Shown here: piece after piece, positions 36,664 to 45,287 of the stretch | Numbering within the stretch: position 1 is the stretch's first letter | Layout: each line of letters opens with the position of its first letter | Assembly (NCBI RefSeq): GCF_002573715.1 | Contig: NZ_PDHM01000007.1 | Span: forward strand, 5,809 to 69,808 | Source: Paenibacillus sp. EZ-K15 | Lineage (GTDB): Bacteria > Bacillota > Bacilli > Paenibacillales > Paenibacillaceae | Reading direction: 5' to 3' | Length of the DNA stretch: 64,000 bases | Translations under genes and position numbers: made by a program | Notes under the pieces: generated by a model | What the model saw: the letters and a program-made list of their open reading frames with translations, nothing else | Told to the model about the DNA's origin: nothing | The model's database searches: none

Positions 36664-36955
36664 GATTGCGAAAAATATACCATAATAATAGAAGATATTC
36701 TTCGCGATGTTGCCTAGGCTTGCGGAGAACGCCTCCTTTATCATGGGGGCTCAGATGAACGGGGAGTGGCTGCACACAGATTCAAAAAGGCGGAAATGAC
36801 TGTATATATAGCTATGAAGGCTGTCGCTGACGGGTTGCAGAGGATGTCGAATGATAGGTCGTCGGGTGGGAGATACCGTTTGAAAGCGATTGCAAAATCA
36901 GTAACGGCGCGACTTTGACGACTTTTCGAACAATTTGTGAACTCCCTGTGAATGA
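36664..36955. other. intergenic region upstream of the caa3 operon
   Basis: No gene supported: the open frames are short and lack ribosome sites. No repeat or strong hairpin stands out. The ctaC promoter follows immediately at 36956. Confidence 0.4.
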
Positions 36956-36984
36956 TTGACAAAAGCAACCCATGAACTTATATT
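36956..36984 (+). promoter_or_regulatory. sigma-A promoter of the caa3 oxidase operon
   Basis: TTGACA (36956-36961), 17-nt spacer, TATATT (36979-36984), 114 bp before ctaC. Confidence 0.75.
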
Positions 36985-37097
36985 TAATAAGTGATTGCTT
37001 TAATTGACAGGATTACTTCATCCGTGATTGTGCAGGTAGATTACCGCTGTTTGCGCCGGATGGTAGTCTACGAAAATCGGAAAAGTGGGGTAGATCA

Positions 37098-38147
37098 ATG
37101 ATGAAACGGTGGCAGGCTGTAAAGCGTCTTCTTCCTTTGATGGCCATGTTTGCTTTGGTGTTATCCGGCTGCGGCCGAGAGGATTTGTCGGTCTTAAGAC
37201 CACAAGGTCCGGTAGCACAAGGTCAACTGGATTTAATTAAGCTCTCCATTTCGATTATGACCGTCGTAATGGTTGTGGTATTTGGAATTGCCGCATACGT
37301 GCTTGTTAAATTCCGTAGAAAGAAGGGACAAGATGAAATTCCTGAGCAAGTAGAAGGTAACCATAAGCTAGAGATTATTTGGACGGCGATTCCGCTGCTC
37401 TTGGTACTCGTGCTTGCAGTTCCTACTATTCAAAAGGTATTTGCTTACGGAGAGAACGACTGGAACAATCCAGATGCAGTTAAGGTGGAAGTTACTTCTC
37501 ACCAATTCTGGTGGGAGTTCAATTATCCAGACTACGGCGTAAGAACCGCTCAAGAGCTGGTTATTCCTGTAGGCAAGAAAATTGCTTTCCAATTAAAAAC
37601 GAATGATGTGCTTCACTCCTTCTGGGTACCATCGCTCGGCGGCAAGATGGATACAAACACAGAAGGCAGCGTTAACTACATGACTCTGGTTGCTGACAAA
37701 GCGGATACATACATTGGTAAATGCGCAGAGTTGTGCGGTCCTTCTCACGGTTTCATGGAATTCCGGGTGAAAGCGGTTGACGATGCGGCATTTGACAAAT
37801 GGGTTGCGGCATTCAAAGAACCTGCTGTGCTTCCTGCGGATGCGGCACTCGCCGAGAAATTCAAAACCAACTGCCTTTCTTGCCACGCTGTCGGCGACCA
37901 AGGCGGGGCAATGGGACCAAACCTGACCGGCATTGGATCACGTGAGACGATAGCGAGTATCTTGCTGAACGACATAAGCGGCAAACCAGGCACGAAGCCG
38001 ACAAAAGACAACCTGGTGGAATGGCTGATGGAGCCTCAGGCTGTAAAACCTGGCAACACGATGCCTAATCCGAAGGATCTCGGCTTCAGTGACGAAGAAA
38101 TCGAGCAGATCGCCGATTACTTGGCCAATTATAAGTTGGATAATTAA
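37098..38147 (+). CDS. ctaC: cytochrome c oxidase caa3 subunit II with fused cytochrome c
   Basis: 349 residues. Lipoprotein signal (lipobox L-S-G-C, C25), two membrane helices (48-70 and 93-112), a CuA domain with H173, C209, C213, H217 and M220 (KCAELCGPSHGFM), and a C-terminal cytochrome c domain with C-L-S-C-H at 259-263 and a distal Met (NTMPNPKDLGF). This is the caa3 form, in which the fused cytochrome c donates electrons directly to CuA on the outer membrane face. First gene of ctaCDEF. Confidence 0.96.
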   Translation: MMKRWQAVKRLLPLMAMFALVLSGCGREDLSVLRPQGPVAQGQLDLIKLSISIMTVVMVVVFGIAAYVLVKFRRKKGQDEIPEQVEGNHKLEIIWTAIPLLLVLVLAVPTIQKVFAYGENDWNNPDAVKVEVTSHQFWWEFNYPDYGVRTAQELVIPVGKKIAFQLKTNDVLHSFWVPSLGGKMDTNTEGSVNYMTLVADKADTYIGKCAELCGPSHGFMEFRVKAVDDAAFDKWVAAFKEPAVLPADAALAEKFKTNCLSCHAVGDQGGAMGPNLTGIGSRETIASILLNDISGKPGTKPTKDNLVEWLMEPQAVKPGNTMPNPKDLGFSDEEIEQIADYLANYKLDN

Positions 38148-38179
38148 TACAGCAAGAACTTTAAAAGGGGGTACAAACC

Positions 38180-40078
38180 TTGGCTCACGCTCATGCTCAA
38201 AGCCATAGCGTCAAACGCTACTCGGGGTTAATGGATTGGCTAACAACCGTTGACCACAAGAAAATCGGTATATTATACCTGATAGCGGGCGGCTTATTCT
38301 TCGGGATTGGCGGTATTGAAGCGATTCTGATTCGCTTGCAGCTGATCAAGCCGATGAACGATCTGGTATCGGCTCAGGTATTTAACGAATTGATTACCAT
38401 GCACGGAACGACGATGATCTTCCTTGGCGTAATGCCAGTTATTTTTGCCGTGATGAATGCGGTCATTCCGCTTCAGATCGGTGCACGTGACGTCGCGTTT
38501 CCATTTTTGAACTCGCTCGGATTTTGGACATTTTTGTTCGGTGGAATTTTGCTTAACCTTAGCTGGATTATGGGCGGAGCGCCTGATGCGGGCTGGACAT
38601 CCTATACGCCGCTATCCACAACGGACTATTCATCTACACATGGTGTAGACTTCTATACGATAGGTCTTCAGATAGCGGGTCTGGGTACGTTGATCGGTGG
38701 TATCAACTTCCTGGCTACCATCATAACGATGCGTGCACCTGGAATGTCCTTCATGAGAATGCCAATGTTTACATGGACGGCTTTCATTACATCGGCCATG
38801 ATCCTGTTCGCATTCCCTGCAGTTACGGTAGGTCTCGTATTGCTTAGCTTTGACCGTTTGCTCGGTGCCAATTTCTTTGATGTTGCGGCTGGCGGTAGCC
38901 CCGTGTTGTGGCAGCATATTTTCTGGATTTTCGGTCACCCTGAAGTTTACATTCTGATTTTGCCGGCATTCGGTATTATCTCAGAAGTTATTCCGACATT
39001 CTCCCGTAAACGTTTGTTCGGATACAGCTCCATGGTATTTGCAACCATCCTGATCGCCTTCTTGGGCTTCATGGTTTGGGCTCACCATATGTTTACGACA
39101 GGTCTTGGACCTGTAGCGAATGCGCTCTTCTCCATCGCAACGATGCTAATCGCCGTTCCTACCGGTATCAAAATCTTTAACTGGCTCTTTACGATGTGGG
39201 GCGGTCAAATCCGCTTTACCAGTGCAAACCTGTTCGCGATCGGTTTCGTACCGACGTTCGTTATGGGTGGGGTTACCGGTGTCATGCTGGCATCTGCTCC
39301 TGCAGACTTCCAGTACCATGATACGTATTTCGTTGTAGCTCACTTCCACTACGTTATCGTTGGTGGTCTGGTATTCGGTTTGTTTGCCGGACTCCACTAC
39401 TGGTGGCCAAAAATGTTCGGTCGCGTACTGAACGAAACGCTTGGCAAATGGACGTTCTGGTTGTTCGCAATCGGCTTCCATATGACATTCTTCGTACAGC
39501 ATTTCCTTGGTTTGCTCGGTATGCAGCGGCGGATTGTCTCTTATCTGCCGAACCAGAATTTTGACGAACTTAACTTTATCAGTACCATCGGTGCAATCTT
39601 GATGGGGATCGGCGTTTTGGCTTTCCTGGCAAACGTTGTTGCCACTTCAAGAAAACCGGTTGGTGCTCCTAACGATCCATGGGAAGATGGCCGTACGCTC
39701 GAGTGGAGTATTCCTTCTCCACCGCCAGAGTACAACTTTAAGCAAATTCCGCTTGTTCGCGGTATAGACGCTTATTGGAAAGAGAAGATGGCAGGCAATA
39801 AAGAGATGACACCATCCGAACCGGTTGGTCCGATCCACATGCCTTCGCCAAGCATCCTTCCGTTTGTGATGTCACTGGGTCTGTTTATCGCGGGTCTAGG
39901 TTTCATGTTTAGCACGGAGGACTTCTCGAATTCGTTCATGAGCTTAATCTTCAATAAATATATCGTTCTGATTGTTGGTCTTCTGATTACGTTCGCGGCA
40001 ATGATCGCTCGTTCCCTGTACGATGATCATGGATATCATATCGAAGTTGAAGAACTGGAAGGGGAGGGGAAAGCATGA
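38180..40078 (+). CDS. ctaD: cytochrome c oxidase subunit I
   Basis: 632 residues starting with TTG, with AAAAGGGGG upstream. Twelve or more helices and the haem-copper motifs: HGTTMIFL (low-spin haem ligand), WIFGHPEVYILILPAFG (CuB His and Tyr cross-link), MVWAHHMF (two CuB His), and HDTYFVVAHFHYVI (haem ligands). This is the proton-pumping catalytic subunit reducing O2. Extra C-terminal helices are typical of the Bacillus type. Confidence 0.97.
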   Translation: MAHAHAQSHSVKRYSGLMDWLTTVDHKKIGILYLIAGGLFFGIGGIEAILIRLQLIKPMNDLVSAQVFNELITMHGTTMIFLGVMPVIFAVMNAVIPLQIGARDVAFPFLNSLGFWTFLFGGILLNLSWIMGGAPDAGWTSYTPLSTTDYSSTHGVDFYTIGLQIAGLGTLIGGINFLATIITMRAPGMSFMRMPMFTWTAFITSAMILFAFPAVTVGLVLLSFDRLLGANFFDVAAGGSPVLWQHIFWIFGHPEVYILILPAFGIISEVIPTFSRKRLFGYSSMVFATILIAFLGFMVWAHHMFTTGLGPVANALFSIATMLIAVPTGIKIFNWLFTMWGGQIRFTSANLFAIGFVPTFVMGGVTGVMLASAPADFQYHDTYFVVAHFHYVIVGGLVFGLFAGLHYWWPKMFGRVLNETLGKWTFWLFAIGFHMTFFVQHFLGLLGMQRRIVSYLPNQNFDELNFISTIGAILMGIGVLAFLANVVATSRKPVGAPNDPWEDGRTLEWSIPSPPPEYNFKQIPLVRGIDAYWKEKMAGNKEMTPSEPVGPIHMPSPSILPFVMSLGLFIAGLGFMFSTEDFSNSFMSLIFNKYIVLIVGLLITFAAMIARSLYDDHGYHIEVEELEGEGKA

Positions 40079-40695
40079 GTCACGCTGAACATGTAAACGG
40101 CGAACTTCCTCACGAGCCGGAGAAGGCAACACTCGAAGGCCGTAATAAGGTTCTTGGTTTCTGGCTCTTCCTCGGTGGAGAGGCCGTGCTCTTCGGTACG
40201 TTGTTTGCAACGTTCCTGGCGCTTCGCGGCCAGAACAACGAAGGCCCAACCGCAGCCGAGCTGTTCTCTCTGCCAATTACGGCAGCAGCAACGCTGATAT
40301 TGCTTGTCAGTTCCTTGACCAGTGTGTTCGCCATTCAGGCGCTTCACCGTCACAATATCGAGAAGCTGAAGTTGTGGCTGATCGTAACCGTTGTTCTGGG
40401 TCTTGGGTTCCTTGGCCTTGAGATTTATGAGTTCTATGAATATGTTGTGCATGAATCGTTTAACATGAAGACGAGTGCATTCTCGTCTGCATTCTATACG
40501 CTGGTTGGCTTCCACGGTGCCCACGTTGCTTTCGGGGTTGTGTGGATCAGCCTGTTGATCGCTCAGCTGTACAGAAAAGGGTTAACCGTGGTTACAGCAC
40601 CTAAGGTATATGTTTCTGCCATGTACTGGCACTTTATCGACGTTGTATGGGTGTTCATCTTCTCGGTCGTATACCTTCTTGGAAAGGTGGGCTAA
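40075..40695 (+). CDS. ctaE: cytochrome c oxidase subunit III
   Basis: 206 residues, five helices, the compact Bacillus form. GFWLFLGGEAVLFGTLFATFLAL and GFHGAHVAFG are typical. The ATG overlaps the ctaD stop (ATGA), so translation is coupled. Needed for stability of the oxidase complex. Confidence 0.96.
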   Translation: MSHAEHVNGELPHEPEKATLEGRNKVLGFWLFLGGEAVLFGTLFATFLALRGQNNEGPTAAELFSLPITAAATLILLVSSLTSVFAIQALHRHNIEKLKLWLIVTVVLGLGFLGLEIYEFYEYVVHESFNMKTSAFSSAFYTLVGFHGAHVAFGVVWISLLIAQLYRKGLTVVTAPKVYVSAMYWHFIDVVWVFIFSVVYLLGKVG

Positions 40696-40698
40696 GGA

Positions 40699-41022
40699 AT
40701 GACTGCGAATCAACAATCTAATGAGGGGCCTACAGTGAAACACCGCCATCGTGTGGAAGGCCCCGAGAAACACATTGTTGTCTTTATTTTCTCCATTGTC
40801 CTGACTGCGATTGCTTTTGCGGCTGTCGCAGCCGGTGGCATCAACACAGCATTTACGATCATCATTTTGCTGGTTATGGCTGTGTTGCAGGTGTTCGTGC
40901 AAATGGGTTACTGGATGCACTTGAAGGACAAAGGGCATCTAATGCCGATCCTGTTTATGATTGGCGGCTTCTTCGTAGCTAGTACCTGTATTGTCATGGC
41001 ACTGTTCTGGGTTTGGTGGTAA
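40699..41022 (+). CDS. ctaF: cytochrome c oxidase subunit IV
   Basis: 107 residues, three helices (KHIVVFIFSIVLTAIAFA, TIIILLVMAVLQVFVQ, ILFMIGGFFVASTCIVMALF), starting 3 nt after ctaE. It matches the small subunit IV of Bacillus caa3 oxidase. A terminator follows, yet ctaG and a DUF420 gene continue the group. Confidence 0.93.
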   Translation: MTANQQSNEGPTVKHRHRVEGPEKHIVVFIFSIVLTAIAFAAVAAGGINTAFTIIILLVMAVLQVFVQMGYWMHLKDKGHLMPILFMIGGFFVASTCIVMALFWVWW

Positions 41023-41026
41023 AATG

Positions 41027-41063
41027 AAAAAGAGGTGGGCTACTATCAGCCCCCTCTTTTTTT
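41027..41063 (+). terminator. intrinsic terminator after ctaF
   Basis: Stem AAAGAGGTGGGCT / AGCCCCCTCTTT with T run. It probably lowers expression of ctaG relative to the structural subunits. Confidence 0.85.
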
Positions 41064-41123
41064 AAATCGTAGGTAGGTGTCACAATTTGGACAGAATTTA
41101 ACCCGTTATGGGGAGGTTTTTGC

Positions 41124-42032
41124 ATGCTGGGCTTAGAATATTTTAGTTTTGCAGATAAATGGAGTCCCTTGTTCCTGGCATTTATGCTGCTCGTAACAGC
41201 AGGTTACTTCCTGTTGACCGGGCCGCTGAGCAGTCGATTCGAAGGGAGTGCTCCGGTTTCCGCAGGAAGGAAAACACTGTTTGTAGGCGGTATGCTTTCG
41301 TTCTATCTTGCACAGGGTGGCCCCATTGATCTGCTGGGGCATACGATGTTCTCGTTTCACATGGTCAGTATGGCAATGTCCTATTTAATGGCGGTGCCAC
41401 TCTTGATTCTGGGTATTCCTGTTTGGATGTGGCGTGCCTTCGATAAGGTTAATCCGTTTAAGAAGCTCGGTTTCCTGGCGCGTCCGATTGTTGCCGCGGT
41501 TCTGTTTAACGGTTTATTTTCTTTTTACCATGTCCCGGTTATCCATGATTTTGTTATGTTGAACTTCTGGGTGCACCGTCTGTACTATATGATCCTGTTC
41601 ATTGCCTCACTGCTGATGTGGTGGGCCATTATTAACCCGATCCCGGAGAAGGACAAGTCCTCAGGGCTTTTGAAAATGGGGTACATCTTTCTGAATATGG
41701 TCTTGCTGACACCGGCATGCGCGCTCATTATTTTCTCGAGCGAGCCGATGTACGCGACCTACAGCGATCCGGTGGTATGGGCGAAGGCGATGGGATACTG
41801 CGTAGCTGGTGATACTTCGGCATTGCTTAGTCAATTTGGCGGACCGGAGTTCTTCGGTTATCTGGAGCCCTCGATTGACCAGCGAGTGGGCGGGATCATC
41901 ATGAAGTTTTTCCAAGAGATTATTTTTGCTTCGATGCTGGCCTATGTGTTCTTTCATTGGTACAAACGAGAAAATCAGGAAGACGATCCTTTGCCTGGCG
42001 AGATTCCTCCCGGCAAGCTCAATCAGGCGTAA
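41124..42032 (+). CDS. ctaG: cytochrome c oxidase assembly factor CtaG
   Basis: 302 residues, seven to eight helices. Family signatures: HMVSMAMSYLMAVPLLILGIP, FYHVPVIHDFVM and HRLYYMILFIASLLMWW. In Bacillus CtaG is required for maturation of the caa3 oxidase, probably copper delivery. Located directly behind the structural genes, with GGGGAGG upstream of ATG. Confidence 0.94.
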   Translation: MLGLEYFSFADKWSPLFLAFMLLVTAGYFLLTGPLSSRFEGSAPVSAGRKTLFVGGMLSFYLAQGGPIDLLGHTMFSFHMVSMAMSYLMAVPLLILGIPVWMWRAFDKVNPFKKLGFLARPIVAAVLFNGLFSFYHVPVIHDFVMLNFWVHRLYYMILFIASLLMWWAIINPIPEKDKSSGLLKMGYIFLNMVLLTPACALIIFSSEPMYATYSDPVVWAKAMGYCVAGDTSALLSQFGGPEFFGYLEPSIDQRVGGIIMKFFQEIIFASMLAYVFFHWYKRENQEDDPLPGEIPPGKLNQA

Positions 42033-42056
42033 CAGGATTATTGAAGGGGGATCCAT

Positions 42057-42521
42057 ATGGATTGGTTTTTTATATTTCCTACGGTCAGTACAACGTTTAT
42101 TGTCATCAGCGCCGTGCTGGTAGCGATTGGCTGGGGTCTTATTATTAAGGGGAAGCGCGAAGCCCACAAGAAAGTGATGATCTGGGCGGCCGTCGCGGCT
42201 GTCATCTTCTTTATCATCTATTCCTCGCGCACCGTATTCATCGGCAACACGTCATGGGGTGGTCCCGATGATCTGCAACCGTATTATCAGGTATTCCTGG
42301 TCTTCCACATTGTACTGGCTACCGTAGCAGCGGTCTTTGGGATCACGACATTGACCCTCGGCTTTAAGGAGAAGTATTCCAAGCATCGCAAGTGGGGCAG
42401 AGTTACGTCGATCATCTGGTTCTTTACTGCCATTACCGGCGTAGCCGTGTATACCTTGCTGTACTTGTTATATCCGGGCGGGCATACTCAGCCTGTATGG
42501 AAAGTGATATTTGGAATGTAA
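42057..42521 (+). CDS. DUF420 membrane protein (YozB/CtaM-like)
   Basis: 154 residues, four helices, with conserved His in FLVFHIVLATVAA and KHRKWGRVTSIIWFFTAITGVAVY. It matches DUF420; homologues next to ctaG are YozB in Bacillus and CtaM in Staphylococcus, the latter being needed for a haem-copper oxidase. Location and family together support an oxidase-assembly role. GAAGGGGGAT precedes ATG. Confidence 0.88.
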   Translation: MDWFFIFPTVSTTFIVISAVLVAIGWGLIIKGKREAHKKVMIWAAVAAVIFFIIYSSRTVFIGNTSWGGPDDLQPYYQVFLVFHIVLATVAAVFGITTLTLGFKEKYSKHRKWGRVTSIIWFFTAITGVAVYTLLYLLYPGGHTQPVWKVIFGM

Positions 42522-42530
42522 GCGTGGGAG

Positions 42531-42565
42531 AACACCCGTCAGAGAGATCTGGCGGGTGTTTTTTA
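42531..42565 (+). terminator. intrinsic terminator at the end of the cta group
   Basis: AACACCCGTC / GGCGGGTGTT stem with a 10-nt loop and TTTT. Confidence 0.9.
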
Positions 42566-42574
42566 ATTTGAGGA

Positions 42575-42790
42575 GCGGCTCATTCAAGAGGCAATGTGAG
42601 GCAGTGGTGGGGGAGTGTAACCGCTCCGGTCGCTGTTGAAACCAGGAAACTAGGATGAGATAAGGTGGTTGTTTCCCGGTTTCAAAGGCGAACGCCAGGT
42701 CTCCTCCACGGCTACACTCCCCTGTTGCTGGGAAGCTCTTGAATGAGCCGCAGCAGGGAGGTGGCACCCGGCAGGAAACCTCTGCCGGTG
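42575..42790. repeat. nested palindromic repeat, unit 1
   Basis: Three nested inverted pairs: an outer 16-bp perfect pair (42575-42590 with 42736-42751), a middle GGGGAGTGTA/TACACTCCCC pair (42610-42619 with 42713-42722, extended by CCG/CGG) and an inner 15-nt pair (42636-42650 with 42671-42685, one central mismatch). A further hairpin CCGGCAG/CTGCCGG follows. It begins 10 nt behind the cta terminator. The minus-strand frames across it have no ribosome site and mirror the repeat, so I treat it as non-coding. Confidence 0.85.
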
Positions 42791-42810
42791 TTTAGAGTGT
42801 GCGGGATGTG

Positions 42811-43003
42811 GTGGGGAGTGTACCCGCTCCGGTCGCTGTTGAAACCAGGAAACTAGGATGAGATAAGGTGGTTGTTTCCCGGTTTCAAAGGCGAACGCCA
42901 GGTCTCCTCCACGGCTACACTCCCCTTGTTCAGGGAAGCTCTTGAATGAGCCGCAGCAGGGGAGAGTGGCACCCGGCAGGAAACCTCGGCCGGGAATTTT
43001 TTT
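42811..43003. repeat. nested palindromic repeat, unit 2, with terminal terminator
   Basis: Direct repeat of unit 1 at a period of 203 bp; about 110 bp of the core are essentially identical. It keeps the middle and inner inverted pairs and the right outer arm but lacks the left outer arm. The last hairpin CCCGGC/GGCCGGG (42972-42994) is followed by seven T, so on the plus strand the unit ends as an intrinsic terminator. Confidence 0.85.
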
Positions 43004-43013
43004 ACAACTTCTA

Positions 43014-43062
43014 TTGACACTGTTTATATACACACTATATACTGTGTATAAAGATATACACA
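43014..43062 (+). promoter_or_regulatory. promoter with overlapping GntR-type operators
   Basis: TTGACA (43014-43019), 18-nt spacer, TATACT (43038-43043). A perfect 8-bp inverted pair TATACACA (43027-43034) / TGTGTATA (43043-43050) covers the -10 region, and a third TATACACA lies at 43055-43062. The GntR gene of the operon is the obvious binder, giving autorepression. Confidence 0.7.
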
Positions 43063-43153
43063 GTGAGCACAGTAATCACACTAAGCACAGTGAAACTTAG
43101 ACTGCGATGATAAAACGAAATGAATATATGAAGGAATGAAAGGATGAGACGCA

Positions 43154-43879
43154 TTGCAACAGGTTTTCCATAATGCGATGAAGATCGTGAAGAAAGACTT
43201 CGCAAGCGATAAGTTCCAACTCATATGGACGATACTGTTCATGCTGTACATGGGGCTTTCCACGAGTTTCGTCATAAACGTTCAGTTTGAGCATCTAGAG
43301 GAATACAACAACCCGTTTGTCGATTTTATCATGGTGCTTTTTGCTCCTTTTGTAGGATTTGTATTTAACAGAAGGTCCTTCAAATATTTGAACGAGGATT
43401 CATACACCCGAATGCTGTACTTTTACCGGAGCATACCGGTGCCGGCTTCCGCGATTTTTGTTAGTCGGATCATAAATAGCCTGATCGCTTTTGCCATCAA
43501 CAGCATCGTGTTTTATGGATTCATCTACGCAATGGGGAATCACATAAGAAGTGCGATGGCTATTCCCGAATATATCGCCTTTATGCTGACGTGGGTCGGT
43601 GTCGGATTTTTATTAACGGGGCCTTATATTTACTGGGAAAACATGTGCAGCGGCAAGGTGTATCTCAGGAACACCGTTCTTCTGAATCCGCTCATTGCCG
43701 GATCGGTCGCCGTACTAAGCCTTCTGGGATACAGCATATTCGAATTCGTAGCGAATGCCGCCATGAAATGGGGACTGTTATCCCCTGTGATGTGGGGCTC
43801 GTTGATTGCGGGATTGGCGTCTATGATGCTTATGAGCAAATTAACATACATTCGGCAGCAGACCCGGGATTTATCATGA
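43154..43879 (+). CDS. ABC-type membrane protein of the GntR-controlled cluster
   Basis: 241 residues with six hydrophobic helices and no catalytic motif; the order helix pair, cytoplasmic loop with NRRSFKYLNEDSYTRMLYFYRSIPVPASAIFVSRIINS resembles ABC-2 type permeases. TTG start with AAAGGATGAG upstream. First gene after the regulated promoter, followed by the GntR and ATPase genes, so it is the probable permease for that ATPase. Confidence 0.72.
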   Translation: MQQVFHNAMKIVKKDFASDKFQLIWTILFMLYMGLSTSFVINVQFEHLEEYNNPFVDFIMVLFAPFVGFVFNRRSFKYLNEDSYTRMLYFYRSIPVPASAIFVSRIINSLIAFAINSIVFYGFIYAMGNHIRSAMAIPEYIAFMLTWVGVGFLLTGPYIYWENMCSGKVYLRNTVLLNPLIAGSVAVLSLLGYSIFEFVANAAMKWGLLSPVMWGSLIAGLASMMLMSKLTYIRQQTRDLS

Positions 43880-43954
43880 AGGATATGAAGTTGAATCCGT
43901 ATTGCATAGCAATGGCACGGGTTTATGTACAAAAGAAAAGCGAGGTGATAAAAG

Positions 43955-44356
43955 GTGCGACTTCTGATACAGATCAATGAAAATAGCGCAGAGCCTTTAT
44001 ATCACCAGATTGAAACACAGCTGCGCTCGCTCATTATTAGCGGTCAGATCGAGGAGGGAACGCTATTGCCATCCATTAGGGAATTTGCCGGGAATCTGAA
44101 GTGTAGCGTTATTACGGTGCGCAGGGTGTATCAGGATCTTGAGAATGAAGGGTTGCTGCGAACGAGACAAGGTACGGGAACTTTTGTTGCTGGTGTCGGC
44201 GACCAGGCCCGAGAACAATATAAACGCGATGCGGTTATAGAGGCATTAAGGATTGCTGTAGATAAAGGGCTTGCCGTTCAATTCAATGAAGATGAGATGA
44301 AAGAGATGTTCATGGAAGTTGTCCGCGAAAAATATGACACAAAAGGAGGTCGCTAA
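43955..44356 (+). CDS. GntR family regulator, YtrA subfamily
   Basis: 133 residues: an N-terminal winged helix (PLYHQIETQLRSLIISGQIEEGTLLPSIREFAGNLKCSVITVRRVYQDLENEGLL) and a short C-terminal helical tail without a ligand domain, which defines YtrA-type repressors of ABC exporters. GTG start with GAGGTGATAAAAG upstream. It sits in the operon it should repress; Bacillus YtrA controls an ABC system that responds to cell-wall antibiotics, so a similar trigger is possible here. Confidence 0.9.
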   Translation: MRLLIQINENSAEPLYHQIETQLRSLIISGQIEEGTLLPSIREFAGNLKCSVITVRRVYQDLENEGLLRTRQGTGTFVAGVGDQAREQYKRDAVIEALRIAVDKGLAVQFNEDEMKEMFMEVVREKYDTKGGR

Positions 44357-44362
44357 CATTCC

Positions 44363-45265
44363 ATGGAACCGCATGTTATTGAATTTCGTAATGTCATTAA
44401 ACGACGGAAAACGAAAACCATCGGTCCGATACAATTATCGATCCCTCAAGGATATATTGTTGCTCTGGTGGGACCTAATGGCTCGGGAAAAAGCACCTTG
44501 CTGAACATGATGATGCAGACCGTGTTTCCGGACGAAGGGGAGATCACTTGGTTCGGCGAGTCTTACCGGGGAGAGCTTCCCGTCTCCATCCGTAAACAAA
44601 TGGGCTTCGTACCTGAGCAGCTGAGCGTAGAGGAACAGAATATGACGGTGGATGAAGCGGCCAGCTTTCGCGCTTCCTGGTATGACACTTGGGACGGTTA
44701 TTTTTTCGATGAGCTGTTATCCCGGTTCGATGTCCCGCGGGGGGTAAAACTTCGCAAGATGTCCAAAGGGGAACGACGCAAATTCGAGATTGCCGCTGCA
44801 CTTGCGCCAAGGCCCAAGTTTTTGCTGCTGGATGAACCTTCTTCCGGTCTTGATCCTTTCGCTTGGAAGCTGATGATCGATCAGCTGCACAAAGTGATGA
44901 AGTCCATGGACACAACAATCGTGCTCTCAACCCATGTGGTGGATGAAATTCGCCGTCTGGCAGACTACGTCATTTTAATCCATCATGGGAAGCTGCTGGG
45001 CATGGTGGAGAAGGACTCGCTGCTGGATAACTGGAAGGAGTGCTGGATCCAAGAGGATGCCTCCATTGTCGAGGAGCTGCCGGGTATTCTGAGTTTCAAA
45101 CAAGAGACAGCGACTACGATTTCTTTTATAACGACGGAATGCTTGGAAGTGGAGAAGATCCTGCAGTCTGCAGGCATACCGTTTATTCAGACCCGTTCCC
45201 TGGAGCTGGATGAAGTGCTTCGATTATGGATTGACGGAAACATACCTGCCAACGTGCAGAACTAG
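44363..45265 (+). CDS. ABC transporter ATP-binding protein (YtrB-like)
   Basis: 300 residues. Walker A GPNGSGKST, signature M-S-K-G-E (KMSKGERRKFEIAAAL), Walker B LLLDEPSSGLD, and switch His in STHVVDE, followed by a ~90-residue C-terminal extension. It starts 6 nt after the GntR stop, so the two are co-transcribed. Exports an unknown substrate together with the membrane protein at 43154. Confidence 0.9.
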   Translation: MEPHVIEFRNVIKRRKTKTIGPIQLSIPQGYIVALVGPNGSGKSTLLNMMMQTVFPDEGEITWFGESYRGELPVSIRKQMGFVPEQLSVEEQNMTVDEAASFRASWYDTWDGYFFDELLSRFDVPRGVKLRKMSKGERRKFEIAAALAPRPKFLLLDEPSSGLDPFAWKLMIDQLHKVMKSMDTTIVLSTHVVDEIRRLADYVILIHHGKLLGMVEKDSLLDNWKECWIQEDASIVEELPGILSFKQETATTISFITTECLEVEKILQSAGIPFIQTRSLELDEVLRLWIDGNIPANVQN

Positions 45266-45287
45266 GATAGAGAGGGGTTTTTACGAT

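Noticed and set aside
36741..36968. 75-codon minus-strand frame upstream of ctaC
   Set aside because: No ribosome site, and it runs across the caa3 promoter.
42468..43033. Two minus-strand frames of 99 and 127 codons sharing a common peptide
   Set aside because: The shared peptide only reflects the tandem DNA repeat; no ribosome site, and the frames cross inverted-repeat arms and a terminator.
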